Origin: Leucobacter zeae
Lineage (GTDB): Bacteria > Actinomycetota > Actinomycetes > Actinomycetales > Microbacteriaceae
Reading direction: 5' to 3'
Assembly: GCF_016758175.1 (NCBI RefSeq)
Contig: NZ_QYAB01000002.1
Coordinates: forward strand, 124,001 to 188,000
Length of the DNA: 64,000 nucleotides
The notes beneath the pieces are model-generated. The model saw only the letters and a program-made list of their open reading frames with translations. It was not told the origin of the DNA and did no database searches. This document shows positions 18,644 to 26,852 of this stretch, one piece after another (within the stretch, counting starts at the first letter, position 1; each line of letters opens with the position of its first letter). The position numbers and the translations under genes were made by a program.

Positions 18644-18711
18644 CCCGGCGCTGGGGAACTCCGCCGTCCGGGCTGCGGAACGGCGACACCGACACGATTG
18701 AGGAGGAAGCA

Positions 18712-18987
18712 ATGGCAACGACGTATCCCATGCCGAAGTGGGGCGTGACGATGGAGGACGGTCAGATCACGGAGTGGCGGGTGAAGCCCGGGGACGCCGT
18801 GAAGGAGGGCGACGTCATCGGGGTCGTCTCGACCGACAAGATCGACATCGACTTCGAGGCGCCGGCCGACGGCATCATCGCGAAGCTGTTCGCCGAGGAG
18901 GGTGACACGGTGGACTGCGGGGCCGACGTGATCGTGCTCGCCGCCGACGAGGCCGACTACGAGAGCTTCCGGCAGAGCGGTTCCTGA
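18712..18987 (+). CDS. Stand-alone lipoyl-domain protein
   Basis: Only 91 residues, a single lipoyl/biotinyl domain. The carrier hairpin is VVSTDKIDIDFEAPADG, in which Lys43 is the expected lipoylation site. PMPKWGVTMEDGQI is the typical E2 N-terminus. There is no peripheral-subunit-binding domain and no catalytic acyltransferase domain. AGGAGG precedes the start. It presumably accepts the acyl group from the E1 pair encoded upstream; how the acyl group leaves, and which E3 reoxidises the lipoyl, is unclear. It ends the operon, followed by a perfect 15-bp hairpin. Confidence 0.88.
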   Translation: MATTYPMPKWGVTMEDGQITEWRVKPGDAVKEGDVIGVVSTDKIDIDFEAPADGIIAKLFAEEGDTVDCGADVIVLAADEADYESFRQSGS

Positions 18988-19001
18988 CCGGACCGCGGCG
19001 G

Positions 19002-19034
19002 AACAGCGGGGCGCCGCTTCGGCGCCCCGCTGTT
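19002..19034 (+). terminator. Terminator hairpin after the lipoyl gene
   Basis: AACAGCGGGGCGCCG (19002-19016) pairs perfectly with 19020-19034 around a 3-base loop, followed by a few T residues. It separates the E1/lipoyl operon from the ABC transporter operon. Confidence 0.75.
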
Positions 19035-19099
19035 GCTGTCCCGCCGGGGAGCGGGGGCCCGGGGATCGGGATGAAATCGCAATTGCCCCTATTGCACCA

Positions 19100-19138
19100 C
19101 CACATCATGTGGCATGATGTCATATAAGTTGAATCAAC
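19100..19138 (+). promoter_or_regulatory. Promoter/operator of the NitT-type transporter operon
   Basis: TATAAG at 19123-19128 is a -10 candidate. CCACATCATGTGG (19100-19112, 6-base arms) covers the expected -35 area, and ATGATGTCAT (19114-19123) touches the -10. GTTGAATCAAC (19128-19138) is a further perfect palindrome just downstream. Three symmetric elements in 39 bases suggest control by one or more dimeric regulators, the GntR protein encoded at 23583-24338 being the nearest candidate. Confidence 0.5.
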
Positions 19139-19166
19139 GAGGATCAGCAGAGGAGTCGTCAGCGGT

Positions 19167-19988
19167 ATGCACAGTACAGAAGAACGTCTCAACGGCACCG
19201 GGGCGACCGGCCCGGATGCGGGGCGCGCTCCCGGCGACCCGGCCTCCGGTGCGGTCGACCGCATCGAGGTGGCGGGAGCGAGCAAGGTCTATCCGAACGG
19301 CACGGTGGCGCTCACACCGGTCGACCTGACGGTGCGCGACGGCGAATTCGTCTCGCTGCTCGGGCCGTCCGGCTGCGGCAAGTCGACGCTCCTGCGCATC
19401 ATCGCGGGGCTGATCGACCCGAGCGAGGGCGGGGTGTCGATCAACGGCGACGCGCAGCGCGCGTTCGTCTTCCAGGATCCGACGCTGCTGCCGTGGCGCA
19501 CCGTCGACTCGAACGCGAGGCTGCTGCTCGAACTCGAGAACATCCCCCGGGCCGAGCGCGACGCCCGCGTCGCCGAGGCGCTCGAGATGGTCGGGCTCGC
19601 CGGCTTCGAGAAGTCCTACCCCCGCGGGCTCTCGGGGGGCATGCGCATGCGGCTCTCCCTGGCCCGCGCCCTCGCGCTGCGTCCCGAGCTGTTCCTGATG
19701 GACGAGCCCTTCTCGGCCCTCGACGAGATCACCCGCGAGGTCATGCAGGCCGAGCTGCTGCGGATCTGGCAGGAGAGCGGATTCACCTCGGTCTTCGTCA
19801 CCCACAATCTCTACGAGGCGGTGTTCCTCTCCCATCGGGTGGTCGTCATGTCGCCCAGGCCGGGGCGGATCGAGCGGATCTTCGAGATCCCGTTCGCCTA
19901 TCCGCGCACCGAGGAGCTGCGATCCGATCCGGAGTTCATGCGCCTGAGCCAGGAGATCTCCGACTGCCTGAGAGAGGTGAGCCAGTAA
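19167..19988 (+). CDS. NitT/TauT-type ABC transporter, ATP-binding protein
   Basis: 273 residues: about 30 variable N-terminal residues, Walker A GPSGCGKST, the Q-loop in FVFQDPTLLPWR, signature LSGGMRMRLSLARAL, and Walker B LFLMDEPFSALDE. The LLPWR Q-loop and overall length are typical of SsuB/TauB/ThiZ-like ATPases that import sulfonates, nitrate or pyrimidine-like molecules. Its stop overlaps the permease start by one base (TAATG). First gene of the transporter operon. Confidence 0.92.
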   Translation: MHSTEERLNGTGATGPDAGRAPGDPASGAVDRIEVAGASKVYPNGTVALTPVDLTVRDGEFVSLLGPSGCGKSTLLRIIAGLIDPSEGGVSINGDAQRAFVFQDPTLLPWRTVDSNARLLLELENIPRAERDARVAEALEMVGLAGFEKSYPRGLSGGMRMRLSLARALALRPELFLMDEPFSALDEITREVMQAELLRIWQESGFTSVFVTHNLYEAVFLSHRVVVMSPRPGRIERIFEIPFAYPRTEELRSDPEFMRLSQEISDCLREVSQ

Positions 19989-20851
19989 TGACCGCGACCA
20001 CGAACATCTCCATCATCAGTCGTCCCGGGCAGCAGAAGCCGCAGGTCGACCGCTCCGTGCGCGTGCGCCGCGCCCTGCTCAACGCCGGCCCGCCCGTCCT
20101 GGTCTTCATCGCGTTCATTGCGGTGTGGTGGATCGTGTCGGCGACCGTCTACGGGGACCGGAACTATCTGCTGCCGCGCCCCAACGCCGTCGTGCGGGCC
20201 ATGGTGGACAACTGGGGCCTGATCGCCGAGGGCACCTGGATCACCTTCACATCCGCGGCGACCGGCTTCCTGCTCGCCATCGTCTTCGGCATGCTCGGGG
20301 CCATCGTGATGTCGCTGAGCAAGCCGCTCGAGCGCAGCTTCTACCCCTACGCCGTGCTGCTGCAGACCGTGCCCATCGTGGCCGTCGCGCCCGTCATCGT
20401 GCTGTGGTTCGGCTACAACCAGACGTCCGTGATCGTCATCGCCTTCATGATCGCGGTGTTCCCGATCCTGAACAACACCCTGCTCGGCCTGGCCAGCGCG
20501 GATCGCAACCAGCTGGACCTGTTCCGCATGCACCACGCGAACAAGGTCGTGGAGTTCGTGAAGCTGCGCTTCCCCGGAGCCCTGCCGAACATCTTCGCCG
20601 GTCTCCGGATCTCCGCGGGGCTCTCCGTGATCGGCGCGATCGTCGGCGAGTTCATCATCGGCTCCGGCGGCGAGAAGGGCGGTCTCGGGGTCAAGGTCAT
20701 CTTCGCCCAGGTCCGTCTGCAGACCGACCTGCTCTTCGCCGAGGTGATCGCTTCGACGCTCCTCGGCTTCCTGTTCTTCATCGTCGTCAGCTGGATCGGG
20801 AGCCTGTCGCTCCGGAAGTGGCACGAATCGGCGCTGAAACCCGATGCCTGA
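19988..20851 (+). CDS. NitT/TauT-type ABC transporter, permease
   Basis: 287 residues, six membrane segments from about residue 36 to 278. The ATPase-contact EAA loop is around residues 180-205, with LRISAGLSVIGAIVGEF as in SsuC/TauC-type permeases. It works as a homodimer with the ATPase encoded just upstream and the lipoprotein encoded downstream. Forty-two bases separate it from the binding-protein gene. Confidence 0.92.
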   Translation: MTATTNISIISRPGQQKPQVDRSVRVRRALLNAGPPVLVFIAFIAVWWIVSATVYGDRNYLLPRPNAVVRAMVDNWGLIAEGTWITFTSAATGFLLAIVFGMLGAIVMSLSKPLERSFYPYAVLLQTVPIVAVAPVIVLWFGYNQTSVIVIAFMIAVFPILNNTLLGLASADRNQLDLFRMHHANKVVEFVKLRFPGALPNIFAGLRISAGLSVIGAIVGEFIIGSGGEKGGLGVKVIFAQVRLQTDLLFAEVIASTLLGFLFFIVVSWIGSLSLRKWHESALKPDA

Positions 20852-20893
20852 GCCCGAGCGAGCTCAAGCATGCTCAATTCGAGAGGAACATCC

Positions 20894-21871
20894 ATGAAAC
20901 GACAGACTCTGATCGGCATCGCAGGTGCCGCGGTGCTGGCGCTCGGCCTTGCGGGGTGCGGAGGCGGAGGCGGCAATGAGGCCGACGGCGCCGACGGGCC
21001 CCAGGAGGCCACGATCCTGACGAACTGGTTCGCCCAGGCCGAGCAGGGGGGATACTGGGCCGCGGAGGCGGAGGGCATCGCCGAGAAGAACGGCGTCGAC
21101 CTCACCGTGAAGCAGGGCGGGCCGGGGATCCAGACCATCCCGCAGGTCGCGGCGGGGGAGGCCGACTTCGGTGTCGGCAACGCCGACGAGGTGCTCGTCG
21201 CCGTCGAGAGCGGCCTGCCGATCGTCGCCGTGGCGGCCGGACCCGCGAAGAACCTGCAGTGCATGGCCTACCACGAGAGCACGGGGATCGCCGGGTTCGA
21301 GGACCTCAACGGGCACACCGTCGCGCGCGTGCCGAGCCCGTACTGGGACTACATCCGCGATTCGTTCGACCTCACCGACGTGAACGAGATCAACATCGGC
21401 GACCTCGCGAGCTTCCAGAACGACACGGATCTCGTGACGCAGTGCTTCATCACCTCGGAGCCCTACACGATCGAGAAGATGGGGATGACGGACGTCGGGT
21501 ACCTCCGGGTCTTCGAGGACGGCGGCTACAACGCCTACCAGAATCTGCTCTTCACCTCGCAGCGCTTCATCGACGAGCACCCCGACGTCGTGCAGGCGGT
21601 CGTCGAGTCCTCCACCGCCGGGTGGCAGGCGCTCGTCGACGACCCCGCCGCCACCAAGGACCTGGTCATGAAGACCAACCCCGACGGCGATCCGGGAGTG
21701 TTCGACTACACGGTCGGGCTGTTCTCGGACGATCCCTCCTACCTGGGCGAGCACATCGGCGAGATGACGGACGACCGCTGGAAGGAGCTGGGCGAGCAGC
21801 TGGCGCAGGTGGACCTGCTTCCGAAGGACTTCGACGTCTCGAAGGCCTACACCACCGAGTTCCTGAAGTAG
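20894..21871 (+). CDS. ABC transporter substrate-binding lipoprotein (NMT1/THI5-like), first copy
   Basis: 325 residues with a lipoprotein signal: a basic start, a hydrophobic core and the lipobox LAGC, then a Gly-rich linker. The mature part begins TILTNWFAQAEQGGYW, the NMT1/THI5-like fold used for pyrimidine precursors, sulfonates and related ligands. ATG 20894 is chosen because GAGAGGA lies eight bases upstream; an upstream ATG at 20870 would spoil the signal peptide. A second binding protein at 25690-26688 shares the FAQAEQGGYW and QGGPGI motifs and is clearly a paralog. Confidence 0.9.
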   Translation: MKRQTLIGIAGAAVLALGLAGCGGGGGNEADGADGPQEATILTNWFAQAEQGGYWAAEAEGIAEKNGVDLTVKQGGPGIQTIPQVAAGEADFGVGNADEVLVAVESGLPIVAVAAGPAKNLQCMAYHESTGIAGFEDLNGHTVARVPSPYWDYIRDSFDLTDVNEINIGDLASFQNDTDLVTQCFITSEPYTIEKMGMTDVGYLRVFEDGGYNAYQNLLFTSQRFIDEHPDVVQAVVESSTAGWQALVDDPAATKDLVMKTNPDGDPGVFDYTVGLFSDDPSYLGEHIGEMTDDRWKELGEQLAQVDLLPKDFDVSKAYTTEFLK

Positions 21872-21878
21872 AAGGCGC

Positions 21879-21907
21879 GATGCGCCCCGGCACCGCCGGG
21901 GCGCATC
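21879..21907 (+). terminator. Hairpin behind the binding-protein gene
   Basis: GATGCGCCCCGGC (21879-21891) pairs perfectly with 21895-21907 around ACC. It lies seven bases past the stop and before the next gene of the same operon, so it may stabilise the upstream message or partly terminate, raising binding protein over downstream enzymes. Confidence 0.6.
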
Positions 21908-21930
21908 CGTGCGGGTGAAAGGGGGCCACG

Positions 21931-22773
21931 ATGCAGTGGTCGGTATCGATCCAGCTCATGTGGGACGGCCTGCCGTTCCCGGATCGGGTGCGGGCCGCCG
22001 CCGCGGCCGGGTTCGACCTGGTGGATCTGTGGGACCAGCGGCAGAGCGACATCGACGGGGTGGCAGCGGCCTGCCGCGAGACCGGGATCGGGATCAACGG
22101 GTTCTTCGGCACGCGGGACACGCAGCTGTGCGATCCCGCTGCGAAGGGCGACGTGCTCGACGAGATCTCGCGCAACCTCGACGTCGCGGTGCGCGTCGGT
22201 GCGCGTCAGCTCCACGTCTTCTCGAACGCGATCCGGCCAGGGGGGCTCGTGGTCCCCGCCCCGGATCTGCCGGTCGAACGGCTCCTCGACGCGTGCGCCG
22301 AGACGCTCGAGGCCGCGGCGGATCGCGTCGCGGGCAGCGGCGTGCAGCTCGTGCTCGAGCACCTCAACACGGTCTTCCTCCCCGGATACCTCTGGGACGA
22401 TGCGGCGACTTCGGTCGAGCTCGCGCAGCGCATCGGCCGATTCGATCAGGTCGCGGCCGTGTTCGACAGCTTCCACCAGCAGCTCACCCACGGCAGGCTC
22501 GCCGAGACCCTCGATGCCGGTCTGCCCTGGTTCGGCCGCGTCGACCTGGCGCAGGTACCCGGCCGGTTCGAGCCGGGCGAGGGCGAGATCGACCTCGGCT
22601 ACCTGCTCCGCCTGCTCGGCGAGCGCGGGTGGGATCGAACGGTCACGTTCGAGACGACGCCGAAGGCGGGTGATCCGGAACGCGCGGTCCGTGCGATCCA
22701 GAACCTCATCGCAGAGCATGCACGCACGACGGCGCGCGCCGATGCGCGGGCCGCACAACCGGAAGGACGGTAG
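21931..22773 (+). CDS. Sugar-phosphate isomerase/epimerase-like TIM barrel (Hyi/IolE family)
   Basis: 280 residues. The AP-endonuclease-2-type barrel is indicated by FDLVDLWD near residue 29, LEHLNT (metal Glu) near residue 147, VFDSFHQQLTHG near residue 182, and GEIDLGYLLRLLGERGW with a closing VTFETTPK. The GEIDL feature and HLNT Glu fit the hydroxypyruvate-isomerase group. Reaction unknown here; it likely isomerises or epimerises a hydroxy-keto intermediate. It sits between the transporter and an SDR and ends where the SDR begins. Confidence 0.75.
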   Translation: MQWSVSIQLMWDGLPFPDRVRAAAAAGFDLVDLWDQRQSDIDGVAAACRETGIGINGFFGTRDTQLCDPAAKGDVLDEISRNLDVAVRVGARQLHVFSNAIRPGGLVVPAPDLPVERLLDACAETLEAAADRVAGSGVQLVLEHLNTVFLPGYLWDDAATSVELAQRIGRFDQVAAVFDSFHQQLTHGRLAETLDAGLPWFGRVDLAQVPGRFEPGEGEIDLGYLLRLLGERGWDRTVTFETTPKAGDPERAVRAIQNLIAEHARTTARADARAAQPEGR

Positions 22774-22775
22774 TG

Positions 22776-23516
22776 ATGGACGGGAATCTCGAGGGGCGCG
22801 TGGTGATCATCACCGGCGCGGGATCGCGCGGCGGGCAGGGCGAGGCGGAGGCCCGGCTGTTCGCGGAGCGGGGGGCCCGGGTGGCGATCGCCGACCTGGG
22901 CGGATCCGACGGCGCCGCGATCGCCGCGGAGCTCGGCGAGCGCGGGATGTTCGTCGAGATCGACGTGACCGACGAGGCGAGCTGGGATGCGTGCGTCCGG
23001 ACCGTCGCCGACCGCTGGGGGCACCCCGATGTGCTCGTGAACAATGCCGGGGTCTGGCTGATGAAGCCGCTCGAGGAGACCTCGCTCGCGGAGTACCGGC
23101 ACGTCGTCGAAGTCAACCAGGTGGGCACCTTCCTCGGGATGGCCGCGGTCGTTCCCGGGATGCGGGAACGGGGGTCGGGGGCCATCGTGAACATCTGCTC
23201 CGTCGCGGGGATGAAGGGCGGCGGGCAGCCGTTCGCCTACGCGGCGAGCAAGTGGGCGGTGCGCGGCATGACCCGCGTCGCCGCGCACGACCTCGCCCCG
23301 TACGGCATCCGGGTCAACTCGGTTTCGCCCGGGGTCGTCGACACGCCCATGATCGAGGGCGGGCCCGAGGTGCTCGATGCGCTCGCGCGGTCGATCCCGT
23401 CCGGTCGGGTCGCTGCCCCGGGCGAGATCGCAGAGATCGTCGTGTTCCTCGCGAGCGACGCCAGCAGCTACGTCTCAGGGATCGAGGTCACGGCGGACGC
23501 GGCGCTCACGGCGTAG
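22776..23516 (+). CDS. SDR family NAD(P)-dependent oxidoreductase, second copy
   Basis: 246 residues: TGAGSRGGQG nucleotide loop, NNAGVW, catalytic Ser in NICSVAG, and YAASK for Tyr/Lys, ending SGIEVTADAALTA. The loop has an unusual SRGGQG in place of the common SGIG, seen in some actinobacterial SDRs. ATG 22776 follows GGAAGGA; a GTG three bases upstream is possible. Likely the last gene of the transporter operon, ended by a 24-bp hairpin. Confidence 0.88.
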   Translation: MDGNLEGRVVIITGAGSRGGQGEAEARLFAERGARVAIADLGGSDGAAIAAELGERGMFVEIDVTDEASWDACVRTVADRWGHPDVLVNNAGVWLMKPLEETSLAEYRHVVEVNQVGTFLGMAAVVPGMRERGSGAIVNICSVAGMKGGGQPFAYAASKWAVRGMTRVAAHDLAPYGIRVNSVSPGVVDTPMIEGGPEVLDALARSIPSGRVAAPGEIAEIVVFLASDASSYVSGIEVTADAALTA

Positions 23517-23518
23517 CG

Positions 23519-23571
23519 GCAACGCGATGCGGGCCCGAGGACGGGAAGTCCTCGGGCCCGCATCGCGTTGC
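23519..23571. terminator. Bidirectional terminator, perfect 24-bp stem
   Basis: Arms 23519-23542 and 23548-23571 are exact reverse complements of 24 bases with a 5-base loop GGGAA. It lies between the convergent SDR and GntR genes, two bases behind the SDR stop. Confidence 0.85.
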
Positions 23572-23582
23572 GGCCCTGCCGG

Positions 23583-24338
23583 TCAGTTCGAGTCGCCGGC
23601 GATCGCGAACTGCTCGACCCAGTCCTGCATCTTGCTGGCGTGCTCGCGCGAACGCCGCTCGGCGGACTCCAGGTCGCCGTCGAGGATGGCCTGGAGGATC
23701 TCCGTGTGGTCGGCGAACGAACGCTGCGGCTGGCCCTCGCGCGCGAAGAGGATGTGGCGGGACTCGACGAGGAGCGAGTTGAGCTCGCCGAGCAGCTTGT
23801 GCAGCAGGGTGCCCCGCGCCGCCGCGGCGATCTGCTGGTGGAACGCGACGTCGAGCTCCGAGAGCTCGACGGGCGACGCCCCCGTCGCCACGGCGTGTCC
23901 GAAGGCGTCGTGTGCCCGCTGCATGGCCTCCCGGGTCTCCGGGGTAAGCTGGCCGGCGGCGCTCGACGCGGCGACGCCGTCGAGTGCGCCGCGCACGAAG
24001 AGCAGCTCCGCGAGCTCGTGGCGGTGCGTGGCGATGTACTTGCCGAAGGGTCCGACGTAGCCGTCGACCACGCGCGGGCGGACGAAGGCGCCTTTGCCCT
24101 GCCGCACCTCGATGAGTCCCGTCGCCGCGAGTCCCGCGAGCGCCTCGCGGACGCTGACGCGGCTGACGCCGAACGTGTCGCAGAGCACGCGCTCGGAGGG
24201 GAGCTTGCCGCCCGGCTCGTACTCGCCGCTCTCGATCGCGGCGAAGAGCTGGTTCTGCACCTGCTGCGTCGGGCTCACCCGCGAGACGGTGGAGAAGGCC
24301 GAGCCGCGTTCGGCGGGGATCGTGTCCGGTGGGTTCAT
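23583..24338 (-). CDS. GntR/FadR-family transcriptional regulator
   Basis: 251 residues. A winged helix at about residues 22-88 contains LPSERVLCDTFGVSRVSVREAL, and an FCD ligand domain follows with helical metal-site positions (Asp in ELDVAFHQQI, His in SFADHTEIL, His in SREHASKM). FCD regulators bind metal and small carboxylates. It stands between two catabolic operons and diverges from the amidohydrolase, so it is the likely pathway regulator. Candidate operators are at 24396-24440 and 35494-35503. Confidence 0.93.
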   Translation of the reverse strand: MNPPDTIPAERGSAFSTVSRVSPTQQVQNQLFAAIESGEYEPGGKLPSERVLCDTFGVSRVSVREALAGLAATGLIEVRQGKGAFVRPRVVDGYVGPFGKYIATHRHELAELLFVRGALDGVAASSAAGQLTPETREAMQRAHDAFGHAVATGASPVELSELDVAFHQQIAAAARGTLLHKLLGELNSLLVESRHILFAREGQPQRSFADHTEILQAILDGDLESAERRSREHASKMQDWVEQFAIAGDSN

Positions 24339-24380
24339 GATGATCTCCTGAACGGTAGTGAATCCCGGATGGAAAACTTG

Positions 24381-24440
24381 TTAGTCTTACTAGTATGACA
24401 TGTGACCATGCAAACGGCCTGATTTTGACTAACGTTAGTC
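24381..24440 (+). promoter_or_regulatory. Control region and start of the amidohydrolase: motif TGACATGTGA and palindrome GACTAACGTTAGTC
   Basis: TGACATGTGA (24396-24405) overlaps the start codon at 24395. Its exact reverse complement occurs at 35494-35503 upstream of the aldehyde dehydrogenase. GACTAACGTTAGTC (24427-24440) is a perfect 14-bp palindrome lying in the first codons; TTAGTC also occurs at 24381-24386. No ribosome site is visible before ATG 24395, so the message may be leaderless, with the operator at or inside the coding start. Confidence 0.5.
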
Positions 24441-25672
24441 GCGATGACGGCACGAGCGTGGATATCGCGCTCGAACACGGCAGAATCGGCCGGATCTCGG
24501 CGTCCGGCTCCGCTGAAGCCACCAGGGGTGCCGCCCCGGGCGCCTCCGCGTGCCGGTGCGAGCGGCTCGACCTGAGCGGATACGTGCTGCTGCCCGCGCC
24601 TGCGGAGCCGCACGCGCACCTCGACAAGGCGCTGCTCGGCGCTCGAGCGGTGAACCGCACCGAGGACCTCGACGGCGCGATCGAGGCCATCATCGCAGCG
24701 TACGCCTCCATGGACGAGGCCGATACGCTCGCGCGCGCCTCCGAGGCCGTGCGCCAGGCGGTCGCCCACGGTACCACGGCGATCCGCACCCACGTCGACT
24801 GCCGCGCCGGGATCGGCAGTCGGAGCGTCCGCGTGCTCGCCGGGCTGCGGGAGCGGCTCGCGGGTCTCGTCGACCTGCAGATCGTCGCGCTCGCCGGCCC
24901 GGTCGCCGGGGCGGAAGGGCGCGAGCACCGTGCGCTGCTCGCCGAGAGCCTGGAGGCGGGGGCCGACGCGGTCGGCGGGATCCCGACGCTCGAGGAGGAC
25001 AGCGCGGCATCGGTGGCGGAGCTGATCGCGGTGGCGTCGGAGTACGGCGTCGGCATGGATCTCCACGTCGACGAGACGCTCGACGCGGATGCGCAGGTGC
25101 TCCGGCTGCTCGCGGATCGGATCATCGGCACCGGCTTCGCGCACCCGGTCGCGGCCTCCCACTGCGTCAGCCTCTCCGTGCAGCCGGTCGAACGGATCCG
25201 CGAGACCGCGGCGCGGGTGGCGGAGGCCGGGATCGGTATCGTCGCCCTGCCGCAGACGAACCTCTATCTGCAGGGCCGTGAGGCGGGGCACGCCGCGCCG
25301 CGCGGGATCACCGCGGTACGGCTGCTGCGCGAGGCGGGAGTGACCGTCGCCGGCGGAGGCGACAACTGGCGCGATCCGTTCAATCCGATGGGCAGGATCG
25401 ATGCGTTCGAGACGGCGTCGCTGCTCGTCGCGGCGGGGCATCAGCGGGTGGCCGAGGCCTACCGCAGCGTCTCGGTCGATGCGCGCACGGTGATGGGCCT
25501 CGAGCCGGTCGCCGTCGAGACCGGCGCCCGGGCCGAGCTGGTGGCGATCCGCGGCGCATCGCTCTCCGATGCGATCGGTCGCGGATCCGAGGAGCGCATC
25601 GTCATCTCCCGCGGCCGGGTCATCGCCCGGACCGAGGTGCGTACGGAGCTCGGGCGGGACTGGCCCCGCTGA
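24395..25672 (+). CDS. Amidohydrolase family protein, cytosine-deaminase-like
   Basis: 425 residues. The ligand set reads His73 and His75 (EPHAHLDK), His224 and Glu227 (MDLHVDETLDAD), His256 (AASHCVSL) and Asp323 (GGGDNWRDPF). This is the pattern of the CodA/isoguanine/creatinine deaminase subgroup, which uses one metal and the Glu as proton shuttle. It probably removes ammonia from a cyclic amidine or imine. Start at 24395 although no Shine-Dalgarno is seen. It converges with the second binding-protein gene. The exact ring substrate is unknown. Confidence 0.85.
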   Translation: MTCDHANGLILTNVSRDDGTSVDIALEHGRIGRISASGSAEATRGAAPGASACRCERLDLSGYVLLPAPAEPHAHLDKALLGARAVNRTEDLDGAIEAIIAAYASMDEADTLARASEAVRQAVAHGTTAIRTHVDCRAGIGSRSVRVLAGLRERLAGLVDLQIVALAGPVAGAEGREHRALLAESLEAGADAVGGIPTLEEDSAASVAELIAVASEYGVGMDLHVDETLDADAQVLRLLADRIIGTGFAHPVAASHCVSLSVQPVERIRETAARVAEAGIGIVALPQTNLYLQGREAGHAAPRGITAVRLLREAGVTVAGGGDNWRDPFNPMGRIDAFETASLLVAAGHQRVAEAYRSVSVDARTVMGLEPVAVETGARAELVAIRGASLSDAIGRGSEERIVISRGRVIARTEVRTELGRDWPR

Positions 25673-25681
25673 GGCGGGGCC
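25662..25681. terminator. Short bidirectional hairpin at the amidohydrolase stop
   Basis: GGCCCCGC (25662-25669) pairs perfectly with 25674-25681 with a TGAG loop that contains the stop codon. It lies between convergent genes. Confidence 0.5.
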
Positions 25682-25689
25682 GGCGCCGA

Positions 25690-26688
25690 TCACTCCCGCG
25701 CGAGGAACTCGTCGGTCCAGACCGCGCTCGCGTCGAAGTCCTTCGGGACCGAGCCGATGCCGACGAGCTGCGCTCCGAGCTCCTCCCAGCGCGCCTGCGT
25801 CATGGCGCCGACCGGGGACGTGTACCAGCCGCCGGACCCCAGGGCCTTCGCCGAGGCGTCGAAGACCTCCGGGTCGGTGTCCTCGTTCGTCGAGAGCACC
25901 GACTTCCTCGCGTCGGCGGGATCGTCGATGAAGCTCTCCCATCCGGCGATGCTCGCGTCGACGACGGCCTGCACGAGCTCCGGGTCCTGCTCGATCATGG
26001 CCTCGCTCGTGAAGAGCACCTGGCTGTAGGGATTGTATCCGGCGTCGTCGGCGACGCTGAGCACGTTGATGTCGATGCCGTTCTCCCCGGCGAGGAACAC
26101 GTCCGAGGTCGCATACCCCTGCTGCACGAGGTCGGGCTTCGCCTTGAACTCGGCCATCGAGCCGTGGAAAGTGATGGGGGTGACGTCGTCGAGCGCGAAC
26201 TCGGAGGTCACGTAGTCCCAGTAGGGGGCACCCTGGCGGACGGCGACCTCGTGCCCGTCGATCTGGTCGAACGAGGTGATTCCCGTCGACTTCTGCGCCA
26301 TGAGCACGAAGAGGGTCTTGTCGATGGGGGCCATGAGGCCCACGACGGGAAGTCCGCCGGCGCGCGCGATCATGATGTCGTCGGCCTGGGCGACGCCGAA
26401 GTCGTAGCTTCCCGAAGCGACCTGCGGCACCGTGTTGATGCCGGGCCCGCCCTGCTGCACGTCGATGTCCAGGCCCTGCTCCTCGCCGTAGTCGTTGAGC
26501 GCCATGTCCCAGTAGCCGCCCTGCTCCGCCTGGGCGAAGTAGTTCGTGAGCAGCGTCGTCGAGCGGCCGTCGAGCGATGAGCCTGCGGATGCCCCGGATC
26601 CCTCCGGAGCGCTCGACGAGGAGCAGGCCGCGAGCCCGAGCGTGCAGACGGCCAGTGCCGCGAGGGTGCAGGTGAGTCGAGACTTCAT
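25690..26688 (-). CDS. ABC transporter substrate-binding lipoprotein (NMT1/THI5-like), second copy
   Basis: 332 residues with a lipobox LAAC at about residues 19-22 and a Ser-rich linker. Mature sequence TLLTNYFAQAEQGGYWDMAL and QGGPGINTVPQVASG parallel the first copy closely, but the C-terminal half differs. No ATPase or permease gene accompanies it, so it probably feeds the transporter encoded at 19167-20851, with a different ligand preference. It has its own promoter region, with an inverted repeat at 26723-26747. Confidence 0.88.
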   Translation of the reverse strand: MKSRLTCTLAALAVCTLGLAACSSSSAPEGSGASAGSSLDGRSTTLLTNYFAQAEQGGYWDMALNDYGEEQGLDIDVQQGGPGINTVPQVASGSYDFGVAQADDIMIARAGGLPVVGLMAPIDKTLFVLMAQKSTGITSFDQIDGHEVAVRQGAPYWDYVTSEFALDDVTPITFHGSMAEFKAKPDLVQQGYATSDVFLAGENGIDINVLSVADDAGYNPYSQVLFTSEAMIEQDPELVQAVVDASIAGWESFIDDPADARKSVLSTNEDTDPEVFDASAKALGSGGWYTSPVGAMTQARWEELGAQLVGIGSVPKDFDASAVWTDEFLARE

Positions 26689-26722
26689 CGTCTTCTCCTA
26701 ATGCCGTGGATCGATTTCATAG

Positions 26723-26747
26723 ATACATATCAGACCAGAACATGTAT
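26723..26747 (-). promoter_or_regulatory. Inverted repeat upstream of the second binding-protein gene
   Basis: ATACAT (26723-26728) and ATGTAT (26742-26747) flank a 13-base spacer holding ATCAGACCAGAAC. It is 35 bases before the start on the minus strand, in an AT-rich patch, and is probably an operator. Confidence 0.4.
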
Positions 26748-26789
26748 GGCCATGGTAGGCGGAGTCGCGCGATCCGACAAGGGGGGGGC

Positions 26790-26840
26790 GGACGACGACG
26801 GCCGCCCTTCCCGGGATGGGGAGGGCGGCCGTCGTCGTCC
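26790..26840 (-). terminator. Terminator of the TRZ/ATZ amidohydrolase gene
   Basis: Arms 26790-26812 and 26818-26840 pair at 22 of 23 positions around GGGAT. The stem lies 12 bases behind the minus-strand stop at 26853. Confidence 0.8.
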
Positions 26841-26852
26841 GGCAGCGGGGGA

